From RUG12519 sp045649685 (GTDB taxonomy: Bacteria; Bacillota; Clostridia; Oscillospirales; Ruminococcaceae): a stretch of DNA of 64,000 bases. The notes beneath the pieces were generated by a model, which saw only the letters and a list, made by a program, of their open reading frames with translations, was not told where the DNA came from and made no database searches. Each line of letters opens with the position of its first letter. Position 1 is the first letter of the stretch. Positions 44,752 through 53,689 of the stretch are shown here, piece by piece. The position numbers were made by a program, and so were the translations under genes. The stretch spans positions 74,162 to 138,161 of the forward strand of contig JAZRQJ010000015.1 of assembly GCA_045649685.1 (NCBI GenBank), in the 5' to 3' direction.

Positions 44752-45778
44752 AAGAGATATAAAATCTATTTCATATGGTGAATTGAGTAGATGGATTCAA
44801 GAAAATAATTATAAAAAATTTCGCACAGATCAAATATTTTCATGGGTACATGAGAAAAATGTTGTTTCATTTGATCAGATGAAGAATGTTTCTAAACAAA
44901 TTATACAACAAATGGATAGTGAATTTTATATAAATAGCATAAAAATCCAAAAAAAACTTGTATCATCTCTTGATAATACTGTAAAATATTTGTATATGCT
45001 TGAAGACGGTGAATGCATAGAATCTGTTGTTATGGAATATGCTTTTGGTAGGACAATTTGTATATCATCTCAAGTTGGCTGTAAAATGGGATGTAGTTTT
45101 TGTGCTTCTGGAAAATCTGGCTTCATTAGAAACTTAACTACGTCTGAAATGTTAGATCAGCTTTATGTTTCTCAAAAAGATTTAGATTGTAAAATTGGAA
45201 ATATAGTTCTTATGGGAATTGGCGAGCCATTGGATAATTATGATAATTTTATACAGTTTGTAAAAAATGTTTCTAATCCTAAAGGAAGAAATTTAGGATT
45301 AAGGCATATAACGGTTTCCACATGTGGTTTGGTAGATAAAATAAATAGATTGGCAGATGAAAATATTTCTATAAATTTATCAATTTCCTTGCATGCGTCA
45401 AATGATGCAATTAGAAAATCCATTATGCCCGTAGCAAGAAAATGGAGTATTGGTCAGTTGATGGATGCATGTCGTAGATATATTAAGAAAACAAATAGAA
45501 GAATAACGTTTGAATATGCTTGTATTGATAGAGTTAATGTTTTAGATAAGCATGCACTTGAACTTGCTGAGCTTTTAAAAGGCATGCTGTGTCACGTTAA
45601 TTTAATTCCTATTAATCCTATATCCGAAGAATCGTTTAAGGCAGTTGAAAATGTTCAACTTCGTAGATTTTTTGATATTTTAAAAAATAAAAGAATTCCG
45701 GTTACTATTCGGCGTACTTTAGGACAGGATGTAAATGCTTCCTGTGGACAATTGAGAAGGAATTCGTTGGAAGTTTAA
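44744..45778 (+). CDS. rlmN: Dual-specificity 23S rRNA/tRNA adenosine methyltransferase RlmN
   Basis: This 344-residue radical SAM enzyme methylates A2503 of 23S rRNA and A37 of some tRNAs. The [4Fe-4S] motif is CKMGCSFCASG (about residues 110-120). The catalytic Cys pair includes the C-terminal VNASCGQL. MGIGEPLDNYDNF and STCGLVDKI are typical. The TTG start at 44744 is 10 nt after GGAGGA and overlaps rsmB. Confidence 0.96.
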   Translation: MTKRDIKSISYGELSRWIQENNYKKFRTDQIFSWVHEKNVVSFDQMKNVSKQIIQQMDSEFYINSIKIQKKLVSSLDNTVKYLYMLEDGECIESVVMEYAFGRTICISSQVGCKMGCSFCASGKSGFIRNLTTSEMLDQLYVSQKDLDCKIGNIVLMGIGEPLDNYDNFIQFVKNVSNPKGRNLGLRHITVSTCGLVDKINRLADENISINLSISLHASNDAIRKSIMPVARKWSIGQLMDACRRYIKKTNRRITFEYACIDRVNVLDKHALELAELLKGMLCHVNLIPINPISEESFKAVENVQLRRFFDILKNKRIPVTIRRTLGQDVNASCGQLRRNSLEV

Positions 45779-45796
45779 TTTAAAGGGGGTTCTTCT

Positions 45797-46528
45797 TTGA
45801 ATATTTACGGAAAAACTGACATTGGTAAGGTTAGGGATGTGAATCAGGATGCTTTTGCATATGGCGAACCAAATGAAAATTCTTGTTTTGCTTTTGTTTG
45901 TGATGGAATGGGTGGCCAAAACGGTGGAAATGTGGCTAGTCAGGTTACGCGTGATATTTTGGTTGAAGAATTTTTTAAAGGATTAAATGGAAAAACAGAT
46001 ATAGATGCTATTAGTAAGATGGTTGCCAATGCTTATATTATTGCAAATAAGCGTATTTTAACCAAGGCTATTTCAAATGAACATTTGAAGGGAATGGGAA
46101 CAACTGTTGTGAGTGCCATTTTAGTAGGAAATGATTTGTTGGTAAGCAATGTTGGAGATAGCAGAGCTTATTTATATGCAAATGATATGTTTACTCAAAT
46201 AACAGTAGATCATTCCTATGTTCAAATGTTGGTTGATTCTGGACAAATAACTGAAGAAGAAGCAAGAGTTCATCCCAGACGAAATGAGATTACAAGGGCT
46301 ATTGGAATATTAAATGATGTTGAATATGATTTTTATTGTTCCAAAATTAGAAAAGGGGATATGCTCTTACTTTGCACAGATGGATTGACTAGTGTGTGTA
46401 GTGATAGTGAAATAAAGCAAGTTTTAGAGTCTGGAAAAAGTTTAAAAAAATTGGTTAACCGTTTAATTGATTTAGCAAATAGTAATGGTGGCCATGACAA
46501 TATTACCATAATATTAATAGAGTTTTGA
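45797..46528 (+). CDS. prpC: PP2C-type serine/threonine phosphatase
   Basis: PrpC (Stp) reverses the action of the kinase encoded next to it. The 243-residue protein has the PP2C metal motifs VRDVNQDAF, FVCDGMGGQNGGNVAS, VGDSRAYLY and GGHDNITIIL. The TTG start follows AAAGGGGG. The PrpC-PrkC-RsgA order is as in Bacillus and Clostridium. Confidence 0.95.
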   Translation: MNIYGKTDIGKVRDVNQDAFAYGEPNENSCFAFVCDGMGGQNGGNVASQVTRDILVEEFFKGLNGKTDIDAISKMVANAYIIANKRILTKAISNEHLKGMGTTVVSAILVGNDLLVSNVGDSRAYLYANDMFTQITVDHSYVQMLVDSGQITEEEARVHPRRNEITRAIGILNDVEYDFYCSKIRKGDMLLLCTDGLTSVCSDSEIKQVLESGKSLKKLVNRLIDLANSNGGHDNITIILIEF

Positions 46529-46563
46529 TATTTTTGAGATATCTGTGTTAGGGAGGATTATGA

Positions 46564-48531
46564 ATGGACAAATTAATAGGTAAGCGTTTAGATGGTAGAT
46601 ATGAGTTCACTGAACTTATTGGAATAGGCGGCATGGCCAATGTATATAAAGCTTTTGATAATGTAAAGAAATGTGACGTTGCTGTTAAAGTTTTGAAAGA
46701 TGAGTTTTTAGGCAATGAAGAATTTGTTCGTAGATTTAGGAATGAGTCTAAAGCGATTGCAAGTTTGTCTCATCCAAATATAGTTCGAATTTTTGATGTG
46801 AATTTTGGAGACAGAATACAGTATATTGTAATGGAATATATTGATGGTGTTACTTTAAAAGAATTTATAGATAAAGCAAAAGTTTTAGATTGGAAAGATA
46901 CTGTTCATTTTACATTTCAAATTTTAAGAGCGTTGCAACATGCGCACGACAAAGGTATTGTACATAGAGATGTTAAACCACAAAATGTTATGTTGTTACA
47001 AGATGGAACAATAAAAATAATGGACTTTGGAATAGCTCGTTTTGCCCGCGATGAAAGAATTAATAGAGATAAGGCTATAGGTTCAGTTCATTATATAAGT
47101 CCCGAGCAAGCTAGTGGTGGAATAACAGATGCAAAATCTGATATATATTCAATGGGAATTATAATGTACGAAATGCTAACAGGTAAATTGCCGTTTGATG
47201 GAGATACACCTGAATTAATTGCTACTAAGCAAATACAATCTTTAGCCGAATCTCCTTTAAAAATAAATCCAGATATACCTAAGGGACTAGTTGATATAAT
47301 TGTTAGAGCCATGCAGAAAGACCCTAATAAAAGATATCAGTCAGCGGCAGAAATGTTACGTGATATTGATGAATTTAAGAAAAATCCTGATATTTTGTTT
47401 GAATATAAATATTTTAATGATGAGGGTAATACAAAATATTTTTCGGTTGCTGAAAAAGAAGAAATGAAAAAGCCTTTGGATAAAGGACAAAAAACGCCTA
47501 AAAAGACAAATAAGAAAAAAAGCAAGTTAATTCCAATCTTGATTGGTGTGGCTAGTGCATTTGTTTTGGCTTCGATAGTAATTATATGTATTTTTGTATT
47601 TGGAAATAGTGGGGGAAGTAATAATGATATTGAGCTTCCTGACTTTGTTGGTGTTAGATATGAAGATATAAAAACTATGGATGACGGTAAATATGCAAAA
47701 TTAGGATTTTCAGTTACAGAGGAGCCGAATTCACAATATGAAAAGGGAGTAGTGTTTGCACAATATCCTAATCCAGGTATGAAGGTTAAAGACGATTATC
47801 AGGATATTAAATTAAAGGTAAGTTCTGGACCGGAGCTTGCTACTGTTCCTAATGTTTACAATATGCCGCTTGCTAGTGCACAAGCTAAATTAAGTTCTGC
47901 TGGTTTTACAAATATAGTTACTGTGGAGAAAGATGATAAAAATGTAACTGCAGATTATGTAATATCTACTGATCCTAAATCAGGAGAACAGGTTTCAAAA
48001 GACACTCAAATTACAATATATTACAGTAGTGGTAAAGGCAAAACTAAGAAAGTACCAAATGTTGTAGGACAAAATTTAGAACAAGGAAAGTCTGCGTTAA
48101 ATTCTGCTGGATTTGATGTTTCTGTAAGTGAGCAAAATGATTCTAAACCAGCTGGAACAATATTGTCTCAGGATATAATGGGAGAAGCTGAAGTTGGAAC
48201 AAGAATAAGACTTGTTGTTAGTTCGGGTAGACCTGCAGAACGGTCGGCGAATTTGACAATACCTCTAAACTCGTCTCAGCCAATTGATGATACATTTCGT
48301 GTTACTGTTTTAAACTCGGATAATAAGATATTGGCAGAGGGAAACTATAAGACAGGTGGATCTATATCTTTCTCTGATTCTGGATCGTCAACAATGGTAT
48401 ATACTATTAAGATAACTAATGCAACAACGGGAAGGTCTGCTGTTTATGGAACTGTTACGGTAAATTATGGTAGCGATCCGGTAGGAGTATCTCAAAACTT
48501 GAATAGTGCAGCGTTTGCTAGCACACTATAG
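46564..48531 (+). CDS. prkC: PASTA-domain Ser/Thr protein kinase
   Basis: This 655-residue membrane kinase senses peptidoglycan fragments and signals germination and growth in related species. The kinase domain (about residues 12-275) has GIGGMANVYKA, the catalytic loop HRDVKPQNVML and DFGIARF, and GSVHYISPEQA. A Lys-rich linker precedes the single transmembrane segment (about 323-346). Three PASTA repeats follow, starting near 357, 428 and 497 (VPNV is typical). A C-terminal domain of about 95 residues after the PASTA repeats is less common. GGGAGG lies upstream of the ATG. Confidence 0.95.
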   Translation: MDKLIGKRLDGRYEFTELIGIGGMANVYKAFDNVKKCDVAVKVLKDEFLGNEEFVRRFRNESKAIASLSHPNIVRIFDVNFGDRIQYIVMEYIDGVTLKEFIDKAKVLDWKDTVHFTFQILRALQHAHDKGIVHRDVKPQNVMLLQDGTIKIMDFGIARFARDERINRDKAIGSVHYISPEQASGGITDAKSDIYSMGIIMYEMLTGKLPFDGDTPELIATKQIQSLAESPLKINPDIPKGLVDIIVRAMQKDPNKRYQSAAEMLRDIDEFKKNPDILFEYKYFNDEGNTKYFSVAEKEEMKKPLDKGQKTPKKTNKKKSKLIPILIGVASAFVLASIVIICIFVFGNSGGSNNDIELPDFVGVRYEDIKTMDDGKYAKLGFSVTEEPNSQYEKGVVFAQYPNPGMKVKDDYQDIKLKVSSGPELATVPNVYNMPLASAQAKLSSAGFTNIVTVEKDDKNVTADYVISTDPKSGEQVSKDTQITIYYSSGKGKTKKVPNVVGQNLEQGKSALNSAGFDVSVSEQNDSKPAGTILSQDIMGEAEVGTRIRLVVSSGRPAERSANLTIPLNSSQPIDDTFRVTVLNSDNKILAEGNYKTGGSISFSDSGSSTMVYTIKITNATTGRSAVYGTVTVNYGSDPVGVSQNLNSAAFASTL

Positions 48532-48564
48532 TTTGTGATTTTTGATGTGTGGAGAGATATTTTA

Positions 48565-49431
48565 ATGATTGAGCGTAAGGGATTGATAGTTTCTTCCATT
48601 AGCGGCTTCTACAAGGTACAATCTGGAGAGAATATATTTAGTTGCAAAGCACGTGGAATATTTCGAAAAAATTATCAAAAGCCAGTTGTGGGAGATAATG
48701 TTGCTATAAAACAGTCAGGGGATTCTTATATAATTACTGAGATATTGCCAAGAAAGAATTTTTTCTTACGCCCCCCTATAGCTAATATAGATTTAATTTT
48801 GTTAGTGGTTTCAGTTTGTGAACCTAGCGTAAATTATTTGGTTTTAGATAAATTGATTGCAGTTGCAGAATATAAACAAATAGATGTTTCTATAGTTGTG
48901 ACAAAAACCGATCTATCATTATCGGATGAGATTGCTCAGATATATAATTTGGCGGGAATACCGAATATTTTTATTAATGATTTGAATAGTGATTTAAATA
49001 AAGTCTATAATTTGATAGATGGAAAAATATCTGCGTTTTGTGGGAATTCTGGTGTTGGAAAATCTACGTTGTTGAATAGATTATTTCCAGATTTAAACTT
49101 AAAAACGAATCCAATTAGTAATAAATTGGGGCGAGGAAAACACACTACTAGAGTTGTTGAGTTGTTCCCTGTGAATGGTGGTTTTGTTGCAGATACTCCA
49201 GGGTTTTCCACTGTTGATATTTTAAAATATGATAAAATTTCTAAAGAAGAACTTTCGAGTTGTTTTAGAGAATTTGCAGAATATTCTGATTGTAAGTTTA
49301 GGTCTTGTTCGCATACTTTTGAAAGCAGTTGTGGTGTTAAAGACGCTGTGGATAGAGGTCTTATTTCAAGAAGGCGTTATGAGAATTATTGTACTATATA
49401 TAGTGAATTACAGAATAAAAAACATTGGTGA
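48565..49431 (+). CDS. rsgA: Ribosome small subunit GTPase RsgA
   Basis: RsgA is a circularly permuted GTPase that matures the 30S subunit. In the 288-residue protein the G4 motif VTKTD comes before G1 GNSGVGKST, then G3 DTPGFST. The C-terminal zinc region contains CKFRSCSHTFESSCGV. The N-terminal OB fold starts ISSISGFYKVQSG. I use ATG 48565 after GGAGAGA; the longer frame at 48535 adds residues without homology. No rpe or thiN follows, unlike in Bacillus. A thiamine operon follows instead. Confidence 0.94.
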   Translation: MIERKGLIVSSISGFYKVQSGENIFSCKARGIFRKNYQKPVVGDNVAIKQSGDSYIITEILPRKNFFLRPPIANIDLILLVVSVCEPSVNYLVLDKLIAVAEYKQIDVSIVVTKTDLSLSDEIAQIYNLAGIPNIFINDLNSDLNKVYNLIDGKISAFCGNSGVGKSTLLNRLFPDLNLKTNPISNKLGRGKHTTRVVELFPVNGGFVADTPGFSTVDILKYDKISKEELSSCFREFAEYSDCKFRSCSHTFESSCGVKDAVDRGLISRRRYENYCTIYSELQNKKHW

Positions 49432-49457
49432 TTTTTTAACTTTATAGTTTTATATGG

Positions 49458-49485
49458 TTGAATTTTGTGTGTTTTATGATATACT
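49458..49485 (+). promoter_or_regulatory. Sigma-A promoter of the thi operon
   Basis: TTGAAT (49458-49463), 16-nt spacer, TATACT (49480-49485), 43 nt before thiM. The leader is too short for a TPP riboswitch, and none of its conserved boxes is visible. Confidence 0.65.
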
Positions 49486-49528
49486 GAGTCGTGTTAATTG
49501 AAATTTTTATTCAACCAAGGAGGACTAT

Positions 49529-50350
49529 ATGTTAGGACAATATCTTGAAAATGTTCGAAAAAATTCGCCGTTGGTCCATAACATTACAAATTATGTAACT
49601 GTAAATGATGTTGCAAATATTTTGCTTGCGTGTGGGGCAAGTCCAATAATGACTGATGAACCAGAAGATGTTGAAGATATTACATCGGTATGTGGAGGAC
49701 TTAATATAAATATTGGAACTTTGAATCAGCGTAGTATAAAAGGAATGTATAGAGCAGGAAGAAAGGCAAATGAGCTCGGACGTGTTGTTCTTCTTGATCC
49801 TGTTGGTGTTGGTGCGTCTACTTTACGTACTAATACTGCTATTGGATTGATGAATGAGATTAAGTTTACAGCCATTAGAGGAAACATATCAGAAATAAAA
49901 ACTCTTGCTAGTGGAGAGGGCATATCTAGTGGAGTAGATGCTAATTTGGCAGATGTGGTTACAGAAGATATTTTGGATGAAACTATAAGTTTTGCAAAAA
50001 AATTAGCTAAGGATGTTGATTCAATTATCATCATTACTGGAAAAATTGATTTGGTGGCTGATAAAGACAAATGTTTTGTTATTAGGAATGGTTGTTTTGA
50101 GATGAGCAAGGTTACAGGAACAGGTTGTCAGCTTTCGGGAATGATAACGGCTTTTATTGTGGCAAATCCTGAGGATAAACTTGATGCAGCAGCAGCGGCT
50201 GTTTGCGCTATGGGTCTTGCTGGTGAGATAGGTTTGAGTAAAATGCAAGAGGGGGAAGGTAATTCTACTTACAGAAATCGTATTATTGATGCAGTATACA
50301 ATATGGATAGAAAAACGCTTGATTTAGGTGCAAAATATGATATTAGATAG
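49529..50350 (+). CDS. thiM: Hydroxyethylthiazole kinase
   Basis: ThiM phosphorylates the salvaged thiazole moiety for thiamine synthesis. The 273-residue protein has PLVHNITNYVTVNDVAN at the start, GASPIMTDEPEDV, LDPVGVGAS and VTGTGCQLSGMITAF. Shine-Dalgarno AAGGAGG is 6 nt upstream. It is first in the salvage operon thiM-thiE-thiD-methyltransferase-tenA. Confidence 0.96.
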   Translation: MLGQYLENVRKNSPLVHNITNYVTVNDVANILLACGASPIMTDEPEDVEDITSVCGGLNINIGTLNQRSIKGMYRAGRKANELGRVVLLDPVGVGASTLRTNTAIGLMNEIKFTAIRGNISEIKTLASGEGISSGVDANLADVVTEDILDETISFAKKLAKDVDSIIIITGKIDLVADKDKCFVIRNGCFEMSKVTGTGCQLSGMITAFIVANPEDKLDAAAAAVCAMGLAGEIGLSKMQEGEGNSTYRNRIIDAVYNMDRKTLDLGAKYDIR

Positions 50351-51026
50351 TAATGACCTTTTGTATGAGATTAAAACAAAGAACAATTTGTCAGAAAAGT
50401 TGCTTCTGTATGCAATAACTGACCGTAATTGTTTGAAAGATAAGACTTTTTTTGATGCAGTTCGTGAGAGTCTCGATGGGGGAATTACCTTTTTGCAAAT
50501 GAGAGAAAAAAGCCTGGATTATGATAGTTTTTATAAAGAGGCATTAGTTCTCAAAGAATTGGCTAATGAATATAATGTTCCGTTTATTATTAATGATAAT
50601 GTAGATGTTGCCGTAAGAATCAATGCTGACGGAGTGCACGTTGGGCAGAGCGACATGGAAGCAGGTAAGGTACGTGACTTGATTGGACCTGATAAGATAT
50701 TAGGAGTGTCTGTAACGACAGTTGAACAGGCTATAATTGCAGAAAAAAATAGTGCAGATTATCTTGGTGTAGGAGCTGTTTTTTCAACACAAACTAAGGA
50801 AGATGCTAGTGAGGTTTCATTAGCAACTTTGAAAGATATATGTAATACTGTATCGATTCCTGTTGTGGCAATAGGGGGAATTACTTTAGAAAATGCTCAT
50901 TTACTGGCTGATAGTGGTATAAGTGGTATCGCTGTGGTAAGTGCTATATATGCACATAATGATGTATATGCGGCTACTAAATTGCTCCGAAAAGTTGCTG
51001 CTGATGTAGTTAAGAAGGAGATTTAA
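50337..51026 (+). CDS. thiE: Thiamine phosphate synthase
   Basis: ThiE joins the pyrimidine pyrophosphate and the thiazole phosphate to thiamine phosphate. The 229-residue protein has FLQMREKSLD, the DGVHVGQSDM loop and GVGAVFSTQTK for phosphate binding, and VAIGGI. The N-terminus is some 20 residues longer than typical. ATG 50337 is chosen because AGGTG precedes it by 7 nt. The gene overlaps the end of thiM. Confidence 0.94.
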   Translation: MILDSNDLLYEIKTKNNLSEKLLLYAITDRNCLKDKTFFDAVRESLDGGITFLQMREKSLDYDSFYKEALVLKELANEYNVPFIINDNVDVAVRINADGVHVGQSDMEAGKVRDLIGPDKILGVSVTTVEQAIIAEKNSADYLGVGAVFSTQTKEDASEVSLATLKDICNTVSIPVVAIGGITLENAHLLADSGISGIAVVSAIYAHNDVYAATKLLRKVAADVVKKEI

Positions 51027-51824
51027 ATGAAAAAAGTATTAACGATAGCAGGATCGGATTCTAGTGGTGGTGCTGGTGTTCAGGCAGATATAAAAACCAT
51101 GACTATGAATGGAGTATACGCAATGAGTGCTGTAACAGCGCTTACGGCGCAAAATACTACTTGTGTAACGGATATAGTTGAGTCGTCACCGGAATTTCTT
51201 GGGAAACAGTTAGATGCGGTTTTTGAGGATATTTTTCCTGATGCAGTGAAAATAGGAATGGTTTCTTCTCCTGCTTTAATAGATGTGATAGCTGATAAAC
51301 TTTTACATTATGAGGCTAGCAATATTGTATTAGATCCGGTAATGGTGGCAACAAGTGGAGCTCAACTTATTGGAGATACAGCTATTGAATTCCTTAAATC
51401 TAAACTTTTGCCGCTTGCTACTATAATCACGCCTAATATATATGAAGCTGAAATTTTATCTGGTTTGACTATAAGAGATGAAACTAATATGGAAAAAGCT
51501 GCACGGAAATTATTTGAATGTTATGAGTGTTCTACGCTTGTTAAAGGTGGACACAGTGTTAATGAGGCGAATGATGTGCTTTTTGGTGTAGAGAGTAATA
51601 AACCCGTGTGGTTTAGGGGCAGAAAGATTAGCAATCCCAATACTCATGGAACGGGATGTACTCTTTCCAGTGCAATTGCTTCAAATCTTGCTAAAGGGTA
51701 TAGTTTAAATGAATCTGTAGAAAACGCTAAAAATTATTTGTCTGGAGCTTTGTCGGCAATGTTAAATTTAGGTAGCGGTTCTGGTCCTTTGGCGCACAAT
51801 TATTTTTTAGTTAAAGAGATGTGA
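51027..51824 (+). CDS. thiD: Hydroxymethylpyrimidine (phosphate) kinase
   Basis: ThiD phosphorylates hydroxymethylpyrimidine twice. The 265-residue ribokinase-fold protein has AGSDSSGGAGVQADIKT, TALTAQNTTC, VLDPVMVATSG and the anion-hole region HGTGCTLSSAIA. Its start follows the thiE stop immediately, with AAGGAG inside the end of thiE. Confidence 0.96.
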   Translation: MKKVLTIAGSDSSGGAGVQADIKTMTMNGVYAMSAVTALTAQNTTCVTDIVESSPEFLGKQLDAVFEDIFPDAVKIGMVSSPALIDVIADKLLHYEASNIVLDPVMVATSGAQLIGDTAIEFLKSKLLPLATIITPNIYEAEILSGLTIRDETNMEKAARKLFECYECSTLVKGGHSVNEANDVLFGVESNKPVWFRGRKISNPNTHGTGCTLSSAIASNLAKGYSLNESVENAKNYLSGALSAMLNLGSGSGPLAHNYFLVKEM

Positions 51825-51831
51825 TATTAAT

Positions 51832-52533
51832 ATGAAAATTAAACATAAATTTGATGGATATGCTGCCATTTACGATGAATGGTTTATGGAAAATGAAAAC
51901 TTATTTATGAGTGAGTTAAAACTTTTTCTTAAAGTGTTAGGAAATACCTCAAATAAGAGGATTTTGTCAGTTGGTTGCGGAAGTGGATTGTTTGAAAGTT
52001 ATATTGATAATGCTACTGTTGAAGGAATAGAACCTTCAACGGATATGGGTTCAATCGCTCAGAAAAGAGGAATTAATATTATTAAATATGGATTAATTGA
52101 AGATATTGAATTACCGGATAACACTTATGATATAATTTATTTTAATGGCAGTTCTAGTTATATTGAGAATTTGATGCCTGTATATGAAAAAAGTTTAGCT
52201 GCTTTGAAAAAAGGTGGAAAATTAATATTACTTGATGTTCCTAAAGAGAGTGCGTTTGGTTTTATGTATCTTCTTGGAAAGAGTTTAGAAACTTATAATC
52301 ACGAGTTTCTTGAAAATACTATGCCTAAGTTACCATATCCTTTAGCGTTAGCATCTGCGGGAATATGGCATTCTACTGAAGAAAAAATCAATGTGCTTAA
52401 ATGTTTGGGTATTGAAAAATTTTTGTTTTATCAAACACTAATCAAAAATCCTATGTATACAAATGAAGAGCCTGAAGAGGTATTAGAAGGATATAAGAGT
52501 GGAGGATATGTCGCTATAGTGGCGGAAAAGTAG
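51832..52533 (+). CDS. Class I SAM-dependent methyltransferase in the thi operon
   Basis: This 233-residue protein of the Rossmann methyltransferase type has motif I ILSVGCGSGLFE (about residues 43-54), an acidic residue in VEGIEPS, and motif IV DIIYFNGSSSYIE. It resembles small-molecule methyltransferases of the UbiE/Methyltransf_11 group, but I cannot name the substrate. It lies 7 nt after thiD and 14 nt before tenA. Its presence in the middle of a thiamine salvage operon is unusual and could mean processing of a modified pyrimidine or thiazole, which is inference. Confidence 0.8.
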   Translation: MKIKHKFDGYAAIYDEWFMENENLFMSELKLFLKVLGNTSNKRILSVGCGSGLFESYIDNATVEGIEPSTDMGSIAQKRGINIIKYGLIEDIELPDNTYDIIYFNGSSSYIENLMPVYEKSLAALKKGGKLILLDVPKESAFGFMYLLGKSLETYNHEFLENTMPKLPYPLALASAGIWHSTEEKINVLKCLGIEKFLFYQTLIKNPMYTNEEPEEVLEGYKSGGYVAIVAEK

Positions 52534-52547
52534 AAGAGGAATCTTTT

Positions 52548-53195
52548 ATGAAGTTTTCAGATAAACTATATCAAAGAGTCCATTATTTGTGGAAAGAAAC
52601 ATCAGAAAAATCATTTCTTATAGAGATGGCCAAAGGAACACTTGATGAGGCTCGTTTCAAGAATTATATATTACAGGATTATTTATATTTGTTGGATTAT
52701 GTTGATATAATTTCTCATGTTTCGAATTTTGCAGATGGTGTGCATCTGAAGGATTTTTTTAATAGAATTATGAATGAAACAAGAAACGAAATATATCGAG
52801 TTCATATACCAAACATGGAAAAATTTGGAATATGTTGTGACAATGTAATGAGTTATAGAAAAGCACCTATTATTAATGAATATGTAGGGTATATACGTAA
52901 TAATTTATATGAAGAAGGTTTTTTGGCTTGTTTATTGGCATTGCTTCATTGTTCTTGGATTTATGCATATATAGGAAAATCATTAACCAAAAAGTATTTT
53001 TTTGAAATATGTAAATCGCCATATAAATTTTGGTTTGATGCTTATACGTGTTCGGAATATGTAGAGGCAAACCGTATGTGGATTGATATTTTTAATAATG
53101 AAGTGGCAAATATAGAAACAAATGAAAAAGAAAAATTATATCAGATATTTGAAACGTGTGCTCGGTATGAAAATAAGTTCTGGGATATATTTTGA
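52548..53195 (+). CDS. tenA: TenA-like thiaminase II / aminopyrimidine aminohydrolase
   Basis: TenA hydrolyses degraded thiamine pyrimidines so they can be re-used. The 215-residue all-helical protein has the pattern FLIEMAKGTLDEARFKNYILQD near the N-terminus (with the catalytic Asp/Tyr region). The active-site Cys is in ALLHCSWIYAYIG (about residue 134), and WFDAYTCSEY is present. It is last in the thi operon and ends before a strong bidirectional terminator. It could also be a TenA-like protein without full activity, as the last Glu motif is less clear. Confidence 0.88.
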   Translation: MKFSDKLYQRVHYLWKETSEKSFLIEMAKGTLDEARFKNYILQDYLYLLDYVDIISHVSNFADGVHLKDFFNRIMNETRNEIYRVHIPNMEKFGICCDNVMSYRKAPIINEYVGYIRNNLYEEGFLACLLALLHCSWIYAYIGKSLTKKYFFEICKSPYKFWFDAYTCSEYVEANRMWIDIFNNEVANIETNEKEKLYQIFETCARYENKFWDIF

Positions 53196-53257
53196 TTAAA
53201 AAATAACAGATGAGATGTAAGAATAATTTTAGTAACGTTGCTGATTTTGAAATATTA

Positions 53258-53287
53258 AAAAGGATCTGCTTTGAAGCAGATCCTTTT
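53258..53287. terminator. Bidirectional terminator between tenA and spoVM
   Basis: A 14-bp stem, AAAAGGATCTGCTT (53258-53271) with AAGCAGATCCTTTT (53274-53287). It serves the plus-strand thi operon and the minus-strand spoVM gene, whose stop codon is 2 nt away. Confidence 0.9.
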
Positions 53288-53288
53288 C

Positions 53289-53372
53289 TTAAATGGTTTC
53301 TTTTTTGATTTTGAATAATAATCTAAGAATAGGAGATAACATTTTTGGACTATGAACTACAACAATTTTCAT
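53289..53372 (-). CDS. spoVM: Stage V sporulation protein M (27 residues)
   Basis: This is an 84-nt gene on the minus strand. The peptide begins MKIVVVHSPKMLSPILRLLF and ends KIKKETI. It has the shape of SpoVM: an N-terminal MK-VVV, a Pro-containing turn (SPK), an amphipathic helix and a basic tail. SpoVM marks the convex surface of the forespore and anchors the spore coat basement layer. AAAAGGAG lies 9 nt upstream. In Bacillus spoVM lies near prpC-prkC-cpgA, which agrees with its place here a few kilobases from prkC and rsgA. Too short for routine gene finding. Confidence 0.85.
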   Translation of the reverse strand: MKIVVVHSPKMLSPILRLLFKIKKETI

Positions 53373-53398
53373 ATATAACAGCTCCTTTTTAATGAGGT

Positions 53399-53566
53399 TT
53401 ACCTGTAACAAAACATCAATATTAGACCAGATATTATTAGAATAATAGCGGTTATTATAGCGATTGTTTTTACTGGTGTCGTAAAAATTATTATTAAAAT
53501 GCCTCCTGCAATTAATAATTTTCCGGTTATATTGTTACCAAAATTTCTTCTACGTTTATATCTCAT
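53399..53566 (-). CDS. 55-residue membrane protein upstream of spoVM
   Basis: The product starts with a basic cluster (MRYKRRRNF), then has two hydrophobic segments (about residues 17-29 and 36-53: TIAIITAIILIISGLIL), and ends in CYR. The ribosome site AAGGGTGAG lies 8 nt before the ATG. It ends 27 nt upstream of spoVM on the same strand, so the two are likely co-transcribed. I do not recognise the family. It may be a small sporulation membrane protein; this is inferred from position only. Confidence 0.6.
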   Translation of the reverse strand: MRYKRRRNFGNNITGKLLIAGGILIIIFTTPVKTIAIITAIILIISGLILMFCYR

Positions 53567-53689
53567 TATAATAACTCACCCTTTGGTCTTAAACGTGTTT
53601 TTCACAATTATATAATACGTAAATTGGACTATAGTTGTGCATATCCCTTTTTATTATTGAATAAAATTTTTAAATAGAGGTGATATGAT

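Noticed and set aside
49456..49516. GGTTGAAT and ATTCAACC could form a leader hairpin before thiM
   Set aside because: The left arm overlaps the -35 box of the promoter, so it would not be part of the transcript.
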